DNA of 64,000 nucleotides. It comes from CAVRQM01 sp963723455 (GTDB taxonomy: Bacteria; Pseudomonadota; Alphaproteobacteria; Acetobacterales; Acetobacteraceae). The DNA lies in assembly GCA_963723455.1 (NCBI GenBank), contig CAVRQM010000001.1:1116001-1180000 (forward strand), read 5' to 3'. This document shows positions 44,027 through 52,943 of the stretch, piece by piece. Below the pieces are notes generated by a model, which was not told where the DNA came from, searched no databases, and saw only the letters and a list, made by a program, of their open reading frames with translations. Made by a program: the position numbers and the translations under genes. Numbering within the stretch: position 1 is the stretch's first letter; each line of letters begins with the position of its first letter.

Positions 44027-45427
44027 ATGCGCTTCAGGACGACAGCCGGGCTGACCAGCGGGTCGGCGATGTTTCTGCTCGACATAGCCGCCATGACGCT
44101 GGCCTGGCCGCTGGCGCTCGGCCTCGGCGTGGCCCCGGCGCTGCGCGGGCCGGCGGCGGTGCTGGTGGCGGTCGCCTATCCCGCCGCCAACCTGCTGTGC
44201 CTGTATGCGCTCGGCCTGTATCGGCGCGATGTCATCATTGAGACGCGCAAGGCGCTCGGCCGCATTCCGATCGCCGCCGTGCTCGGCTCGGTGCTGGCGG
44301 TCAGCGCCGTGGCGCTGGCCTGCCTGCAGATCGGCCAGCCGGAACACCAGGGGCGCATCTGGGCGATCGCGGTGGCCGGGTTCCTCGGCGCCGAGGCCAG
44401 CGCACGCCTGGCGTTCCATGCGCTGCGCCGCAGCGGCGTCATCCGGCGGCGCGTGCTGGTGGTGGGCGCCGGCCGGCGCGCCTGGGATCTGGTCCACATG
44501 CTCGACCGCGAGGGACGCAACCTGCGGTACGACATCGCGTTCGCGCACGACCCCGGCCTGGGGGACATCGACCCGAGGCTGGCCGGCGGCGGCTGCGGGC
44601 CGGTGCTGAGCGTGGGTATCCCCGACATGCTGGGATTGGCGCAGCGCGTCGGGGCGGACCAGATCGTGGTGGCCCCGGACGACCGCCGCGGCATGGCGTT
44701 GGAGGGCCTGCTCGCCTGCAAGACGGCGGGATTCCCGGTCAAGCAGTACCTGTCCTTCGTCGAGCGCGAGATCAGGCGGGTCGATCTGAAGCGGATGGAA
44801 GTGAGCTGGCTGCTGTATTCCGAGGGGTTCCATTTCGGCCTGCTGGACCGCGCGTCGAAGCGGCTGCTGGATGTCCTGGTCTGCGCGCCCCTGCTGCTGC
44901 TGGCAGCGCCGTTCCTGCTTGCCGCGATGCTCGCCATCAAGGTCGATGACGGCGGTCCGGTGCTGTACCGCCAGACCAGGGTGACGCGCGGCGGCCGGCA
45001 TTTCGAGATCCTGAAGCTGCGGACGATGGGCGTGGCAGCCGAGGCGGGCGGCGCGGTGTGGGCCGCGGCGCGCGATCCGCGGATCACCCGCATCGGCGGC
45101 TTCCTGCGCCGCACCCGGCTGGACGAGCTGCCGCAACTGGTCAACGTGCTGCGCGGCGACATGTCCCTGGTCGGCCCGCGGCCGGAGCGGCCAAGCTTCG
45201 TCGCCATGCTGGCCGCCCAGATCCCGCTGTATCACGAGCGCCACATGGTCAAGGCGGGGCTGACCGGCTGGGCGCAGGTGAACTACCCGTACGGAGCGTC
45301 GATCGACGACGCGCGCTCGAAGCTCAGCTACGACCTGTACTACGTCAAGAACTTCTCGGCGCTGTTCGATCTCGCCATCATTGCCCAGACGCTGCGGGTG
45401 GTGCTGTGGCCGGGCGGGGTGCGCTAG
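44027..45427 (+). CDS. Polyprenyl glycosylphosphotransferase (exopolysaccharide initiating enzyme)
   Basis: 466 residues. Four N-terminal membrane helices are followed by a CoA-binding-like Rossmann region (RRRVLVVGAGRRAWDLVHML, about 145-165), a fifth membrane helix, and the bacterial sugar transferase domain (about 275-466). That domain has SKRLLDVLVCAPLLLLAAP, LRTMGVAA, RIGGFLRRTRLDELPQL and LRGDMSLVGPRPERP. It transfers a sugar phosphate to undecaprenyl phosphate to start an exopolysaccharide. No polymerase or flippase is visible nearby. Divergent from the MBL gene. Confidence 0.92.
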   Translation: MRFRTTAGLTSGSAMFLLDIAAMTLAWPLALGLGVAPALRGPAAVLVAVAYPAANLLCLYALGLYRRDVIIETRKALGRIPIAAVLGSVLAVSAVALACLQIGQPEHQGRIWAIAVAGFLGAEASARLAFHALRRSGVIRRRVLVVGAGRRAWDLVHMLDREGRNLRYDIAFAHDPGLGDIDPRLAGGGCGPVLSVGIPDMLGLAQRVGADQIVVAPDDRRGMALEGLLACKTAGFPVKQYLSFVEREIRRVDLKRMEVSWLLYSEGFHFGLLDRASKRLLDVLVCAPLLLLAAPFLLAAMLAIKVDDGGPVLYRQTRVTRGGRHFEILKLRTMGVAAEAGGAVWAAARDPRITRIGGFLRRTRLDELPQLVNVLRGDMSLVGPRPERPSFVAMLAAQIPLYHERHMVKAGLTGWAQVNYPYGASIDDARSKLSYDLYYVKNFSALFDLAIIAQTLRVVLWPGGVR

Positions 45428-45576
45428 GTTCAGGACTCATTGTCCAAGCCAGAAGGTGACTGCAACGGCGATGCAGATGGCCTCTGCACGCTCCCACTGG
45501 CCTCCGGCTCCCTGGTGGAGAACCCGCTGCGCGGGCGATCGTATAGCATAGGTCACGCAATTGGAGCGCCAACCTC

Positions 45577-45945
45577 ATGCCTCTCCTACGTCCCCTCGAT
45601 CCGGCATTCCCGATCGATCGTCAGATTTCCGTCGAAGCCTCCCCCGTCGTGCTCATCAACCTGTTCACCCTCGACAAAGCGGACGAAGAGATTTTCCTGC
45701 AAGCTTGGGAGGACGACGCAGCTTTCATGAAGCAGCAGCCGGGCTTCATATCGACCCAGCTTCATCGGGCGATCGGCGACAGCTGCGCCTATCTGAATTC
45801 CGCCGTCTGGGAATCGACCGCTCGGTTCCGGGACGCTTTCTCCCATCCTGACTTCAGGGCAAAGCTCTCGAACTATCCGGCTTCGGCGGTCGCATCGCCG
45901 CATTTGTTTCAGAAGATGGCAGTTTCCGGCATCTGCGTCGCCTAG
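45577..45945 (+). CDS. Antibiotic biosynthesis monooxygenase (ABM) domain protein
   Basis: 122 residues. A single ABM/dimeric alpha-beta-barrel fold is suggested by VVLINLFTLDKADEEIFLQAW, FMKQQPGFISTQLHRAIG and YLNSAVWESTARFRDAF. Members act as small oxygenases or haem-binding proteins; the role here is unknown. Codon third positions are less GC-biased than in neighbours, and the gene abuts an IS remnant, so it may be acquired. Confidence 0.8.
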   Translation: MPLLRPLDPAFPIDRQISVEASPVVLINLFTLDKADEEIFLQAWEDDAAFMKQQPGFISTQLHRAIGDSCAYLNSAVWESTARFRDAFSHPDFRAKLSNYPASAVASPHLFQKMAVSGICVA

Positions 45946-45947
45946 AG

Positions 45948-46282
45948 GATGGTCGGGCGACACTGCCCGTCGCAGACGGCGTGGAGCTTGGAGAAATGGG
46001 TGCCGTCGATCATCAGCCGCTCCGGCGGACCGGGCTCGGCCGCGAGGGCGGCGAAGATGCGCTCGAACACCCCATGCGGCTCCACCGCACGACGCGATTT
46101 TACAGCGTCTTGTGCGGGCCGTAGCCGCCGGGAGCGTCCTTCCAGCGCAGCCCGTTGCGGATCACGCAGACGATGCCGCTGACCACACGGCGATCGTCCA
46201 CGCGCGGGATGCCGTGCGGCACCGGGAAGAACGCCGCGATGCGTTGCACCTGGGCAGGCGACAGCAGGAACAGGCCGAACAT
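45948..46282 (-). pseudogene. IS5-family transposase remnant
   Basis: The N-terminal start MFGLFLLSPAQVQRIAAFFP, then RVDDRRVVSGIVCVIRNGLRWKDAPGGYGPHKTL, is typical of the IS5 group. A frame change follows, continuing GVFERIFAALAAEPGPPERLMIDGTHF. An internal deletion then jumps to SKLHAVCDGQCRP, which belongs further along the transposase. The DDE catalytic core is therefore lost. Terminal inverted repeats were not found. It is a decayed insertion between the ABM gene and the Sel1 operon. Confidence 0.85.
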
Positions 46283-46333
46283 GGCTACTTCCGACCTCGC
46301 CAGAACCACACCCGTCTGCGCCGGGGCAAGACG

Positions 46334-47248
46334 TCAATGGGTCCTGAGCATAGCCGGCGCGGCCTCGCCCGCGGCCGGGTCGCGCCAGGCGATGCTGAAG
46401 CGGACCCACGGGCTGGGCAGGTAGCTGCGCAGCGCGCCGCCGACCACATAGACCCGCCAGGCGTACTCGGCATGGTCCGGCGCGAGCGGCGCCAGCAGCG
46501 CGGACTGGTCGGTATAGCCCGAGAACACCTGCACGGGTTCGGGCGGATCCAGGGCCAGCACCTGCACGTAGAACCGCGCGGGCACCGGCTGCGGCGCGGC
46601 GGTCCACACCAGCTCGATGCTGCGGATGGGCGGCGCGCGCGCGATCGTGGCGGATTCGGCGGGCGCGAGCGGCGCCGCGGCGACGAGGCGGGCGGTCGCG
46701 ACGTCGAGCGCGGCCCCGGCGTGGACGCGCAGCCGCTCGCCCGCCGCATCCAGGCCGCCGGCCGCCGCCGCGCGCAGCCACGATGCCGCCAGCGCCGGGT
46801 TCTTCGGCACGCCGTCCCCGGCCTCGTAGAGTTGCGCCAGGTCGTATTCGGCGCGGTGGTCATGGTGCGCCGCCGCCCGCGCGTACCACAGCGCCGCCGC
46901 GGCCGCGTCGCGCGGCGTGCCGCGGCCGCTGTCGTACATCACCGCCACGTTCAGCTCGGCATCCGCCAGCCCCGCCTCGGCCGCCTTGCGATACCAGCCG
47001 AGGGCGGCGCGGGCGTCCTGGCCCACGCCATCGCCCAGATCGTACAGGACCCCGAGGCCAAGCTCGGCGCGCGGATTGCCCCGGGCGGCGAGCGGCGACC
47101 AGGCCGCAAGGGCATCGGCGAAGCGTCCCTGGTCGAACGCCCGCTGCCCGGCGCCCGGGGTCGCCGCGGCGGCGAGCGCCGGCGCGACCAGTCCGAGCAG
47201 GCCCAGCAGCAGCGCCCGGTCCAGGCGGCGGGGGCGCCTGTTGCGCAT
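46334..47248 (-). CDS. Exported Sel1-repeat (TPR-like) protein
   Basis: 304 residues with a signal peptide (RALLLGLLGLVAPALAAAA). Residues ~30-170 hold about four Sel1 repeats (AELGLGVLYDLGDGVGQDARAA, AELNVAVMYDSGRGTPRDAAAA, AEYDLAQLYEAGDGVPKNPALA). The C-terminal ~110 residues form a different domain with FYVQVLALDPPEPVQVFSGYTD and RVYVVGGALRSYLPSPWVRFSI. The ATG overlaps the OmpA-like gene stop by one base. Sel1 proteins often scaffold envelope complexes; the partner is probably encoded in this operon. Confidence 0.82.
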   Translation of the reverse strand: MRNRRPRRLDRALLLGLLGLVAPALAAAATPGAGQRAFDQGRFADALAAWSPLAARGNPRAELGLGVLYDLGDGVGQDARAALGWYRKAAEAGLADAELNVAVMYDSGRGTPRDAAAAALWYARAAAHHDHRAEYDLAQLYEAGDGVPKNPALAASWLRAAAAGGLDAAGERLRVHAGAALDVATARLVAAAPLAPAESATIARAPPIRSIELVWTAAPQPVPARFYVQVLALDPPEPVQVFSGYTDQSALLAPLAPDHAEYAWRVYVVGGALRSYLPSPWVRFSIAWRDPAAGEAAPAMLRTH

Positions 47249-47722
47249 CAGCGCCAGGCGATCTGGACCTGGCGGTCGCGCGGCTCCGCCGTGCCGGCGG
47301 CGGCGGCCACCGGGAGATCGGATTCGCCCTTGGCGAGGATCTGGAACCGCTCGGCGGGAATCCCCCGGGCGACCAGGCCGCGCAGCACGGCATAGGCCCT
47401 TTGCTGCGAGAGCTGGAGGTTGCCGATCGGCGATCCGGTCGGGTCGGTGCTGGCGGTCAGGATCATCACGATCGGCTGGCCGGCACGATACAGCCGCGCC
47501 GCCTGATCCAGCACCGGCAGCGCGTCCGCCCGCAGCCCGGCGCTGCCGGTGTCGAAATAGATCGACAGCGAATCCTTGGCTTCGGGCGCGGGCGCGGCGG
47601 CCGGCGCGGTCGCCGCCGCGCCCGCTGATGCGCCAGGTGATGCGCTTTGGCCGTGCCCCACGGTGGGCGCCATCAGCAGCGCCGCTGCGAGGGCCGCGGC
47701 GCCAGCGTCGAATTCGGGTCAT
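47248..47722 (-). CDS. OmpA-family periplasmic protein (one frameshift in the signal peptide)
   Basis: About 157 residues after removing one extra G near 47693. The start at 47722 follows a clean AGGAG site and gives MTRIRRWRR joined to ALAAALLMAPTVGHGQS, a classic signal peptide. Without the correction the coding frame can only start at an internal ATG (47673) with half a signal. The OmpA/MotB-like domain is SIYFDTGSAGLRADALPVLDQ, ILTASTDPTGSPIGNLQLSQQRAYAVLRGLV and PRDRQVQIAW. It probably binds peptidoglycan. Between the AAA ATPase and Sel1 genes. Confidence 0.82.
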
Positions 47723-47743
47723 GCACGTCTCCTGTTATTGCGC

Positions 47744-49444
47744 TCAATGATCGGCGAGCAGGATCTCCAGGGTGCCGGGCGGCGGCGGCGCCGACGGCAT
47801 CGGCAGCGCCTCGACGCGGCCCGGGTCGAACCGGCCGGCCAGCTTGCGGGCGATCTCGCGCGCGCTGTCCAGGTCGTCGCCAAAGAAATAGCCGATGCCG
47901 GGCTGCCGGCGCGTGCGGGCGGCGGGCTGCGGGTCGGCCGCGTCCACGCCCTGCGCGCGCAGCGCCTGTGCCGCCTCCGCGGCGCGGGCGCGGGCGGCGG
48001 CGTCGCCGCGCGGATACAGCAGCAGGACGCGCGGCGCGGTGGCGTCCGCGAGCACCACCATTGCCGGCGGATCGGGGACCGCTGCCGGCGGGGGCGGCGG
48101 CGCGGCGGCGAGCGTGGCCAGCCGCGCCGCAGGGTCGATCCGAACCGGCGGGGGCGAAGGCGGCGGCGGCGCGGCACCGGCGAGCTGCGCCGAATCCGCC
48201 AGCGACAGTGGCGGCGCAGCGCCGGTCGCCGCGGCATCCAGGGCCGCCCAGCGCACCCCCGGCACGCCTGGCCCGGCGACCGAGGCGGCCGGGACCGGCC
48301 GGCGCGCCGATGGCGGCGGCGCTGCGGCGACGGCTGGCGGCGGTGCGGCGGACGGCGGCGGCGCGGCGGCCAGCCGGGCATGCGCGGCAAGCGATCCCGC
48401 AACCGATCCCCCGCTGGCGGTCCGCTGAACCGCTGCCGGGGCTGGTGGCTTGCCGGGGGGCGGCGCGGCGGGCCTGGACAGCGAGGCCGTGCCCGCGCCG
48501 GGTCGTGCAAGGCGGCCGACCGGCAGCGCCCGCCAGGCGAGCGCCAGCACCAGCACCAGCAGGCCGGCCACCCCCACGACGATGATGGACGGCCGCGACC
48601 GCAAGCCAGCCCACGCGGCAGCGCGGCCAGAGGGCCAGGCGGCCGCCGCCGGGGTCGGGAGTGGCGGCGGCGGCTCCGGCGCGCGTGCCGCCGACATCGC
48701 GCGCACGGCCGCCAGCGTCACCCGCCGCCGCGGCGGCAGGCCGACGCATGCGGCGTCGAGCAGCGCGGACAGCCGCCCCGGAACGCCGGCCGCCACGACG
48801 AGCATGTCCGCCGCGGCATCCGGGTCGATATGGCGGCGGCGCTGCCCGGCCAAATGCTGCAGCAGCGCCGCCGCCTCCGGCTCGGCCAAGGGCTGCAATG
48901 CCAGCCGCGCGCTGATGCCGCGACGCAGCCCGGCCAGCGGCTCCTCGCCGAGCTGGCGCCACAGCGCGTCGCGGCCGACCAGGAGCAACTGCAGGGCCGG
49001 CCGGCCCAGCGCGGTCAGGCTCTGCATCAGCCAGAGGTAGTGCAGCAGCGGGCCGGATGCCGCCTCGGCGCCATCGATGACGACGACGACCGACGCCATC
49101 TCGGGCGCCGGCGGCTCCAGCAGCAGCAGCGCCTGGGCGAGTCCGGCCGGGGTCGCGGCACCGGGATCCGGCAGGCGAAGCGCCGTCGCGAACCGCTGCT
49201 GCAGCGCCAGGGGGGCCGGAAACGGCGGTTCGAGGCGCAGCACGCGGGGGATGGTCTCGCCGAGCCGCGCCAGCGCCAGATCCAGCACAAGGGTCTTGCC
49301 CAGCCCGGCGGCGCCGGTCAGCACCACGATCGGCTCGCCGCCACGCACGCAGTCGGCCAGCAGGTCCGCGGCCTCGGCCTGCGACGAACACCGGAAGGCG
49401 GTGGCCGGGTCAGGCCGCCGCCCCTGCATGAAGCCCAAATCCAT
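47744..49444 (-). CDS. ExeA/GspA-like AAA ATPase with a membrane helix and periplasmic tail
   Basis: 566 residues counting from MDLGFMQGRR. The ATPase domain spans ~20-250 with Walker A GAAGLGKT (44-51), Walker B VVVVIDGAE (119-127) and LLLVGRDALW. One membrane helix lies at about 286-305 (PSIIVVGVAGLLVLVLALAW). A ~150-residue Pro/Ala-rich linker leads to a C-terminal domain from RVLLLYPRGDAAARARAAEA to ILLADH, similar in layout to LytR_C/SPOR-like cell-wall domains. ExeA-type ATPases help assemble envelope machines through the peptidoglycan. First gene of the AAA-OmpA-Sel1 operon. Confidence 0.78.
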   Translation of the reverse strand: MDLGFMQGRRPDPATAFRCSSQAEAADLLADCVRGGEPIVVLTGAAGLGKTLVLDLALARLGETIPRVLRLEPPFPAPLALQQRFATALRLPDPGAATPAGLAQALLLLEPPAPEMASVVVVIDGAEAASGPLLHYLWLMQSLTALGRPALQLLLVGRDALWRQLGEEPLAGLRRGISARLALQPLAEPEAAALLQHLAGQRRRHIDPDAAADMLVVAAGVPGRLSALLDAACVGLPPRRRVTLAAVRAMSAARAPEPPPPLPTPAAAAWPSGRAAAWAGLRSRPSIIVVGVAGLLVLVLALAWRALPVGRLARPGAGTASLSRPAAPPPGKPPAPAAVQRTASGGSVAGSLAAHARLAAAPPPSAAPPPAVAAAPPPSARRPVPAASVAGPGVPGVRWAALDAAATGAAPPLSLADSAQLAGAAPPPPSPPPVRIDPAARLATLAAAPPPPPAAVPDPPAMVVLADATAPRVLLLYPRGDAAARARAAEAAQALRAQGVDAADPQPAARTRRQPGIGYFFGDDLDSAREIARKLAGRFDPGRVEALPMPSAPPPPGTLEILLADH

Positions 49445-49654
49445 GACCGACAAACGATCGCAGGTCCGTGACCGGATGCAAGGTGCGGCTTCACAACAAA
49501 GCGATCGGCGCACGGATTGCGGGTGCGAGTTCGTTGCGCATAGTCAGCGATCCGCACGTCGGCGCGGCATGCAAGGCCGGTTCGGCAGCGATCGCGAGGT
49601 TAGCGCCGCCGGGATTTCGGGCCAGTCTCGCGCCGTGCTACTGTGCGGCGGTCA

Positions 49655-49737
49655 TGCGGTCGAGAAGACTCGAACTTCCACGAGGTTTCCCCCACAAGCA
49701 CCTCAAGCTTGCGCGTCTACCATTCCGCCACGACCGC
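49655..49737 (-). tRNA. tRNA-Leu (GAG)
   Basis: Minus strand: acceptor GCGGTCG pairs with CGACCGC. The D region is GGCGGAATGGTAGACGC. The anticodon stem CAAGC/GCTTG holds the loop TTGAGGT, so the anticodon is GAG. A long variable arm and T loop TTCGAGT are present. CCA is not encoded. Confidence 0.92.
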
Positions 49738-49763
49738 ACCGGGCACAGGCCGCCCTATAGCGG

Positions 49764-50456
49764 ATGAGTTTTGCCGCAGCAATCGCTCCCGCGCCGCCTG
49801 GCCCCGGGCCTTCCGCCCGCGTCCATTGGCGGACCGAGCCCGGACTGCTCGCCTACCCAGACGCGCTGGCCGCCATGCAGGCGCGCGCCGCGGCGATCCG
49901 CGCCGGGCAGTCGAGCGAGCAGGTGTGGCTGGTCGAGCATCCGCCGCTGTACACGGCCGGCACCTCGGCCGCCCCCTGCGACCTGCGGAGCGCGCGGTTT
50001 CCGGTGTTTCAGGCCGGGCGCGGCGGGCAGTGGACCTATCACGGACCAGGCCAGCGCACCGCCTATGTGATGCTCGATCTGAGCCGCGCCCACGGGCAGG
50101 CCCCGGCGCGCGACGTGCGCGGCTTCGTGGGCGGACTGGAGGAATGGCTGATCCGCACCATCGCCGCCTTCGGCGTGCGCGGCGAGCGGCGCGCGGGCCG
50201 GGTCGGCATCTGGGTGGCCGACCGCGCCACCGGGCGCGAGGCGAAGATCGCGGCGATCGGCGTGCGCGTCTCGCGCTGGGTCAGCCTGCATGGCGTGGCG
50301 CTGAACGTCGCCCCCGACCTGTCGCATTACGACGGCATCGTGCCGTGCGGCATCAGCGCGCATGGGGTGACCAGCCTGCGCGCGCTGGGACTGGATGCGG
50401 CGATGCCGGAGGTGGATGCGGCGCTGCGGCGCGAGTGGGATGGGGTGTTCGGCTGA
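49764..50456 (+). CDS. lipB: Lipoyl(octanoyl) transferase
   Basis: 230 residues. Transfers octanoate from acyl carrier protein to lipoyl domains. Family motifs: QVWLVEHPPLYTAGTSA, GRGGQWTYHGPGQRTAYVMLD (His), EAKIAAIGVRVSRWVSLHG with the catalytic Lys, and GIVPCGISAHGVTSL with the nucleophile Cys. Start MSFAAAIAPAPP lies 26 bp from the divergent tRNA-Leu. Confidence 0.95.
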   Translation: MSFAAAIAPAPPGPGPSARVHWRTEPGLLAYPDALAAMQARAAAIRAGQSSEQVWLVEHPPLYTAGTSAAPCDLRSARFPVFQAGRGGQWTYHGPGQRTAYVMLDLSRAHGQAPARDVRGFVGGLEEWLIRTIAAFGVRGERRAGRVGIWVADRATGREAKIAAIGVRVSRWVSLHGVALNVAPDLSHYDGIVPCGISAHGVTSLRALGLDAAMPEVDAALRREWDGVFG

Positions 50457-50506
50457 CGGTTGTCCGCGACGCGGCCTGTGCCTACGCTGACCGCCCTGGA
50501 GGAGCC

Positions 50507-52165
50507 GTGTCAGACACAGAGTTCGACGCCGACCTGGTCCGCAATCCGGCCAATTTCCAGCCGCTGACGCCCCTGACCTTTCTGGAACGGGCGGCGGAGA
50601 CGTTCCCCGACCGCATCGCGGTGGTCCATGGCGCGGGCCGCACGACCTATCGCGACCTGCTGGCCCGGGCGCGGCGGCTTGCCGGTGCGCTGCGGCGGCT
50701 TGGGATCGGTCGCGGCGACGTGGTCTCGGTGATGCTGGCCAACACGCCGCCGATGATCGAATGTCATTATGGCGTGCCGATGACAGGGGCGGTGCTGAAC
50801 ACGCTGAACACCAGGCTGGACGCGGCCAGCGTGGCCGCCATGCTCGACCATGCGCGGCCGAAGCTGCTGATCGTCGATCGCGAGTTCTCGGCGACGGTGC
50901 GGGCCGCGCTGGCCAGGGCGGACGCCGCGCCGGTGCTGGTCGGCTACGACGATCCCGAACTTGGCACCGCGGGCGCGCTGCTCGGCGACATCGAATACGA
51001 GGCGTTCCTGGACGCCGGCCCCGCCACGTTCGCCCGCACGGCGCCGGACGACGAGTGGGACGCGATCTGCCTGAACTACACGTCCGGCACCACCGGCGGC
51101 CCGAAGGGCGTGGTGTACCACCATCGCGGCGCCTACCTGCTGGCGCTCGGCAACGTGCTGACCGGGGCCATGGGCCAGCACCCGGTGTATCTCTGGACGC
51201 TGCCGATGTTCCATTGCAACGGCTGGTGCTTTCCCTGGACGGTGTCGATCGTCGCCGGCACGCATGTCTGCCTGCGTGCGGTGCGCGCCGAGGCGATGTG
51301 GCAGGCGATCGGCGAACACGGGGTGACGCATCTGTGCGGCGCGCCGATCGTGATGAGCACGCTGCTGGCCACGCCCCCGGCCGAGCGCCCGACGCCGCGC
51401 CACCCGGTGCGGTTCATGACCGCCGCGGCCCCGCCGCCCGAGCCGGTGCTGGCCGCGATGCAGGAGGCCGGGTTCCTGGTCACCCATCTGTACGGCCTGA
51501 CCGAAACCTATGGTCCGGCGGTGGTCAACGAGTGGCATGCGGAGTGGGAGGATCTGCCGCCGGCCGAGTGGGCGTCGCGCATGGCGCGGCAGGGCGTGCG
51601 CTACGTGCCGCTGGAGGCGCTGGCGGTGATGGATCCGCAGACGATGCAGCCTGTGCCGCCGGACGGCGACACCGTGGGCGAGGTGATGTTCCGCGGCAAC
51701 GTGGTGATGAAGGGCTATCTGCGCGACCCGGCCGCCACCGCGGCGGCGTTCCGCGGCGGCTGGTTCCATTCCGGCGATCTCGGCGTGCAGCACCCGGACG
51801 GCTACATCCAGCTCAAGGATCGCTCCAAGGACATCATCATCACCGGCGGCGAGAACGTCTCGTCCATCGAGGTCGAGACCGCGCTGCAACGCCACCCGGC
51901 GGTGGCCAATGCGGCGGTCGTGGCCATGCCGCACGCGAAATGGGGCGAGACGCCGTGCGGCTTCGTCGAACTGCGCGACGGGATGGCGGCCGGAGAGGCC
52001 GAGCTGATGGCGTGGTGCCGCGAGCAGCTGGCCGGGTTCAAGCGGCCGGGTCGGATCGTGTTCGCCGACCTGCCCCGCACCTCGACCGGGAAGGTGCAGA
52101 AATTCGCGCTGCGCGAGATGGCCCGCGCGCTGGCGCGCGGCGAGACGCCCGGAGCGGAGGCCTGA
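50507..52165 (+). CDS. Acyl-CoA synthetase (AMP-forming)
   Basis: 552 residues from a GTG start (50507) behind GGAGGAGCC. ANL-superfamily motifs: LNYTSGTTGGPKGVVYHH (P-loop), THLYGLTETYGP, GWFHSGDLG, KDRSKDIIITGGENVSSIEVE and the C-terminal catalytic Lys in STGKVQKFALREMARAL. The sequence is of the medium-chain/dimethylsulfoniopropionate-ligase-like type, so the acid may be short or medium chain; substrate unproven. It is followed 1 bp later by an enoyl-CoA hydratase-like gene, suggesting joint fatty- or organic-acid degradation. Confidence 0.92.
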   Translation: MSDTEFDADLVRNPANFQPLTPLTFLERAAETFPDRIAVVHGAGRTTYRDLLARARRLAGALRRLGIGRGDVVSVMLANTPPMIECHYGVPMTGAVLNTLNTRLDAASVAAMLDHARPKLLIVDREFSATVRAALARADAAPVLVGYDDPELGTAGALLGDIEYEAFLDAGPATFARTAPDDEWDAICLNYTSGTTGGPKGVVYHHRGAYLLALGNVLTGAMGQHPVYLWTLPMFHCNGWCFPWTVSIVAGTHVCLRAVRAEAMWQAIGEHGVTHLCGAPIVMSTLLATPPAERPTPRHPVRFMTAAAPPPEPVLAAMQEAGFLVTHLYGLTETYGPAVVNEWHAEWEDLPPAEWASRMARQGVRYVPLEALAVMDPQTMQPVPPDGDTVGEVMFRGNVVMKGYLRDPAATAAAFRGGWFHSGDLGVQHPDGYIQLKDRSKDIIITGGENVSSIEVETALQRHPAVANAAVVAMPHAKWGETPCGFVELRDGMAAGEAELMAWCREQLAGFKRPGRIVFADLPRTSTGKVQKFALREMARALARGETPGAEA

Positions 52166-52166
52166 C

Positions 52167-52943
52167 ATGGATCATGGTGTCGCCCGGCAGGCCGCCCTGG
52201 TGCTGCGCGAAGACCGCGGGGCGGTCGCCTGGTTGCGGCTGAACCGGCCGGAGCGCGCCAATGCGCTGTCCGGGGCGATGCTGACCGAGCTGCAATCGCA
52301 ATTGCGGCAGGCGGCGGACGACTCGGCGATCCGGGTGGTGGTGCTCGCCGCCGCCGGGCGCATCTTCTGCGCAGGACACGACCTGCGCGAGATCCGGGAG
52401 CATGACGACGCCGCGTGGCACGCGGATCTGTTCGCACGGTGCAGCGCGCTGATGCTGGGACTGGCGCGGCTGGGCAAGCCGGTGATCGCCTGCGTGCAGG
52501 GCGCGGCGGCGGCGGCCGGATGCCAGCTGGTCGCGAGCTGCGACCTGGCCTATGCGGCGCGCGGCGCGCGGTTCGGCGTGAACGGGATCGATCTGGGCCT
52601 GTTCTGCTCGACGCCGTCGGTGGCGCTGTCGCGCGCGGTCGGGCGCAAGGCCGCGATGGAGATGCTGCTGACCGGGCGGCTGATCGACGCCGACGAGGCG
52701 GCGCGGATCGGGCTGGTCAACGCCGCGGTCGATGCCGGGCGGCTGGAGCCGCTGGTGCAGGAGACGGCGCAGCGGATCGCCGGAAAGCTGCCGGCGGCCG
52801 TCGAGCTGGGCAAGAGCCTGGTCCACCGGCAGGCGGAGCTGGATGTCGAGGCCGCCTATGCGCTGGCGGCGCAGGCGATGGTGGACAATTTGCGGATCGA
52901 GGCGACACGCGCCTGCATCGACGGGTTCCTGGACCGACGATGA
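52167..52943 (+). CDS. Enoyl-CoA hydratase/isomerase family protein (ECHDC3-like)
   Basis: 258 residues, crotonase fold: RPERANALSGAMLTEL, FCAGHDLREI (oxyanion hole), VQGAAAAAGCQLVASCDLAYAA and FGVNGIDLGLFCSTPSVALSRAV. The catalytic Glu of classical hydratases is not visible at its usual place in the GIDLGL loop. The FCSTP motif resembles the ECHDC3 subgroup, whose reaction is unclear. Stop overlaps the DinB-like gene start (ATGA). Confidence 0.88.
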   Translation: MDHGVARQAALVLREDRGAVAWLRLNRPERANALSGAMLTELQSQLRQAADDSAIRVVVLAAAGRIFCAGHDLREIREHDDAAWHADLFARCSALMLGLARLGKPVIACVQGAAAAAGCQLVASCDLAYAARGARFGVNGIDLGLFCSTPSVALSRAVGRKAAMEMLLTGRLIDADEAARIGLVNAAVDAGRLEPLVQETAQRIAGKLPAAVELGKSLVHRQAELDVEAAYALAAQAMVDNLRIEATRACIDGFLDRR

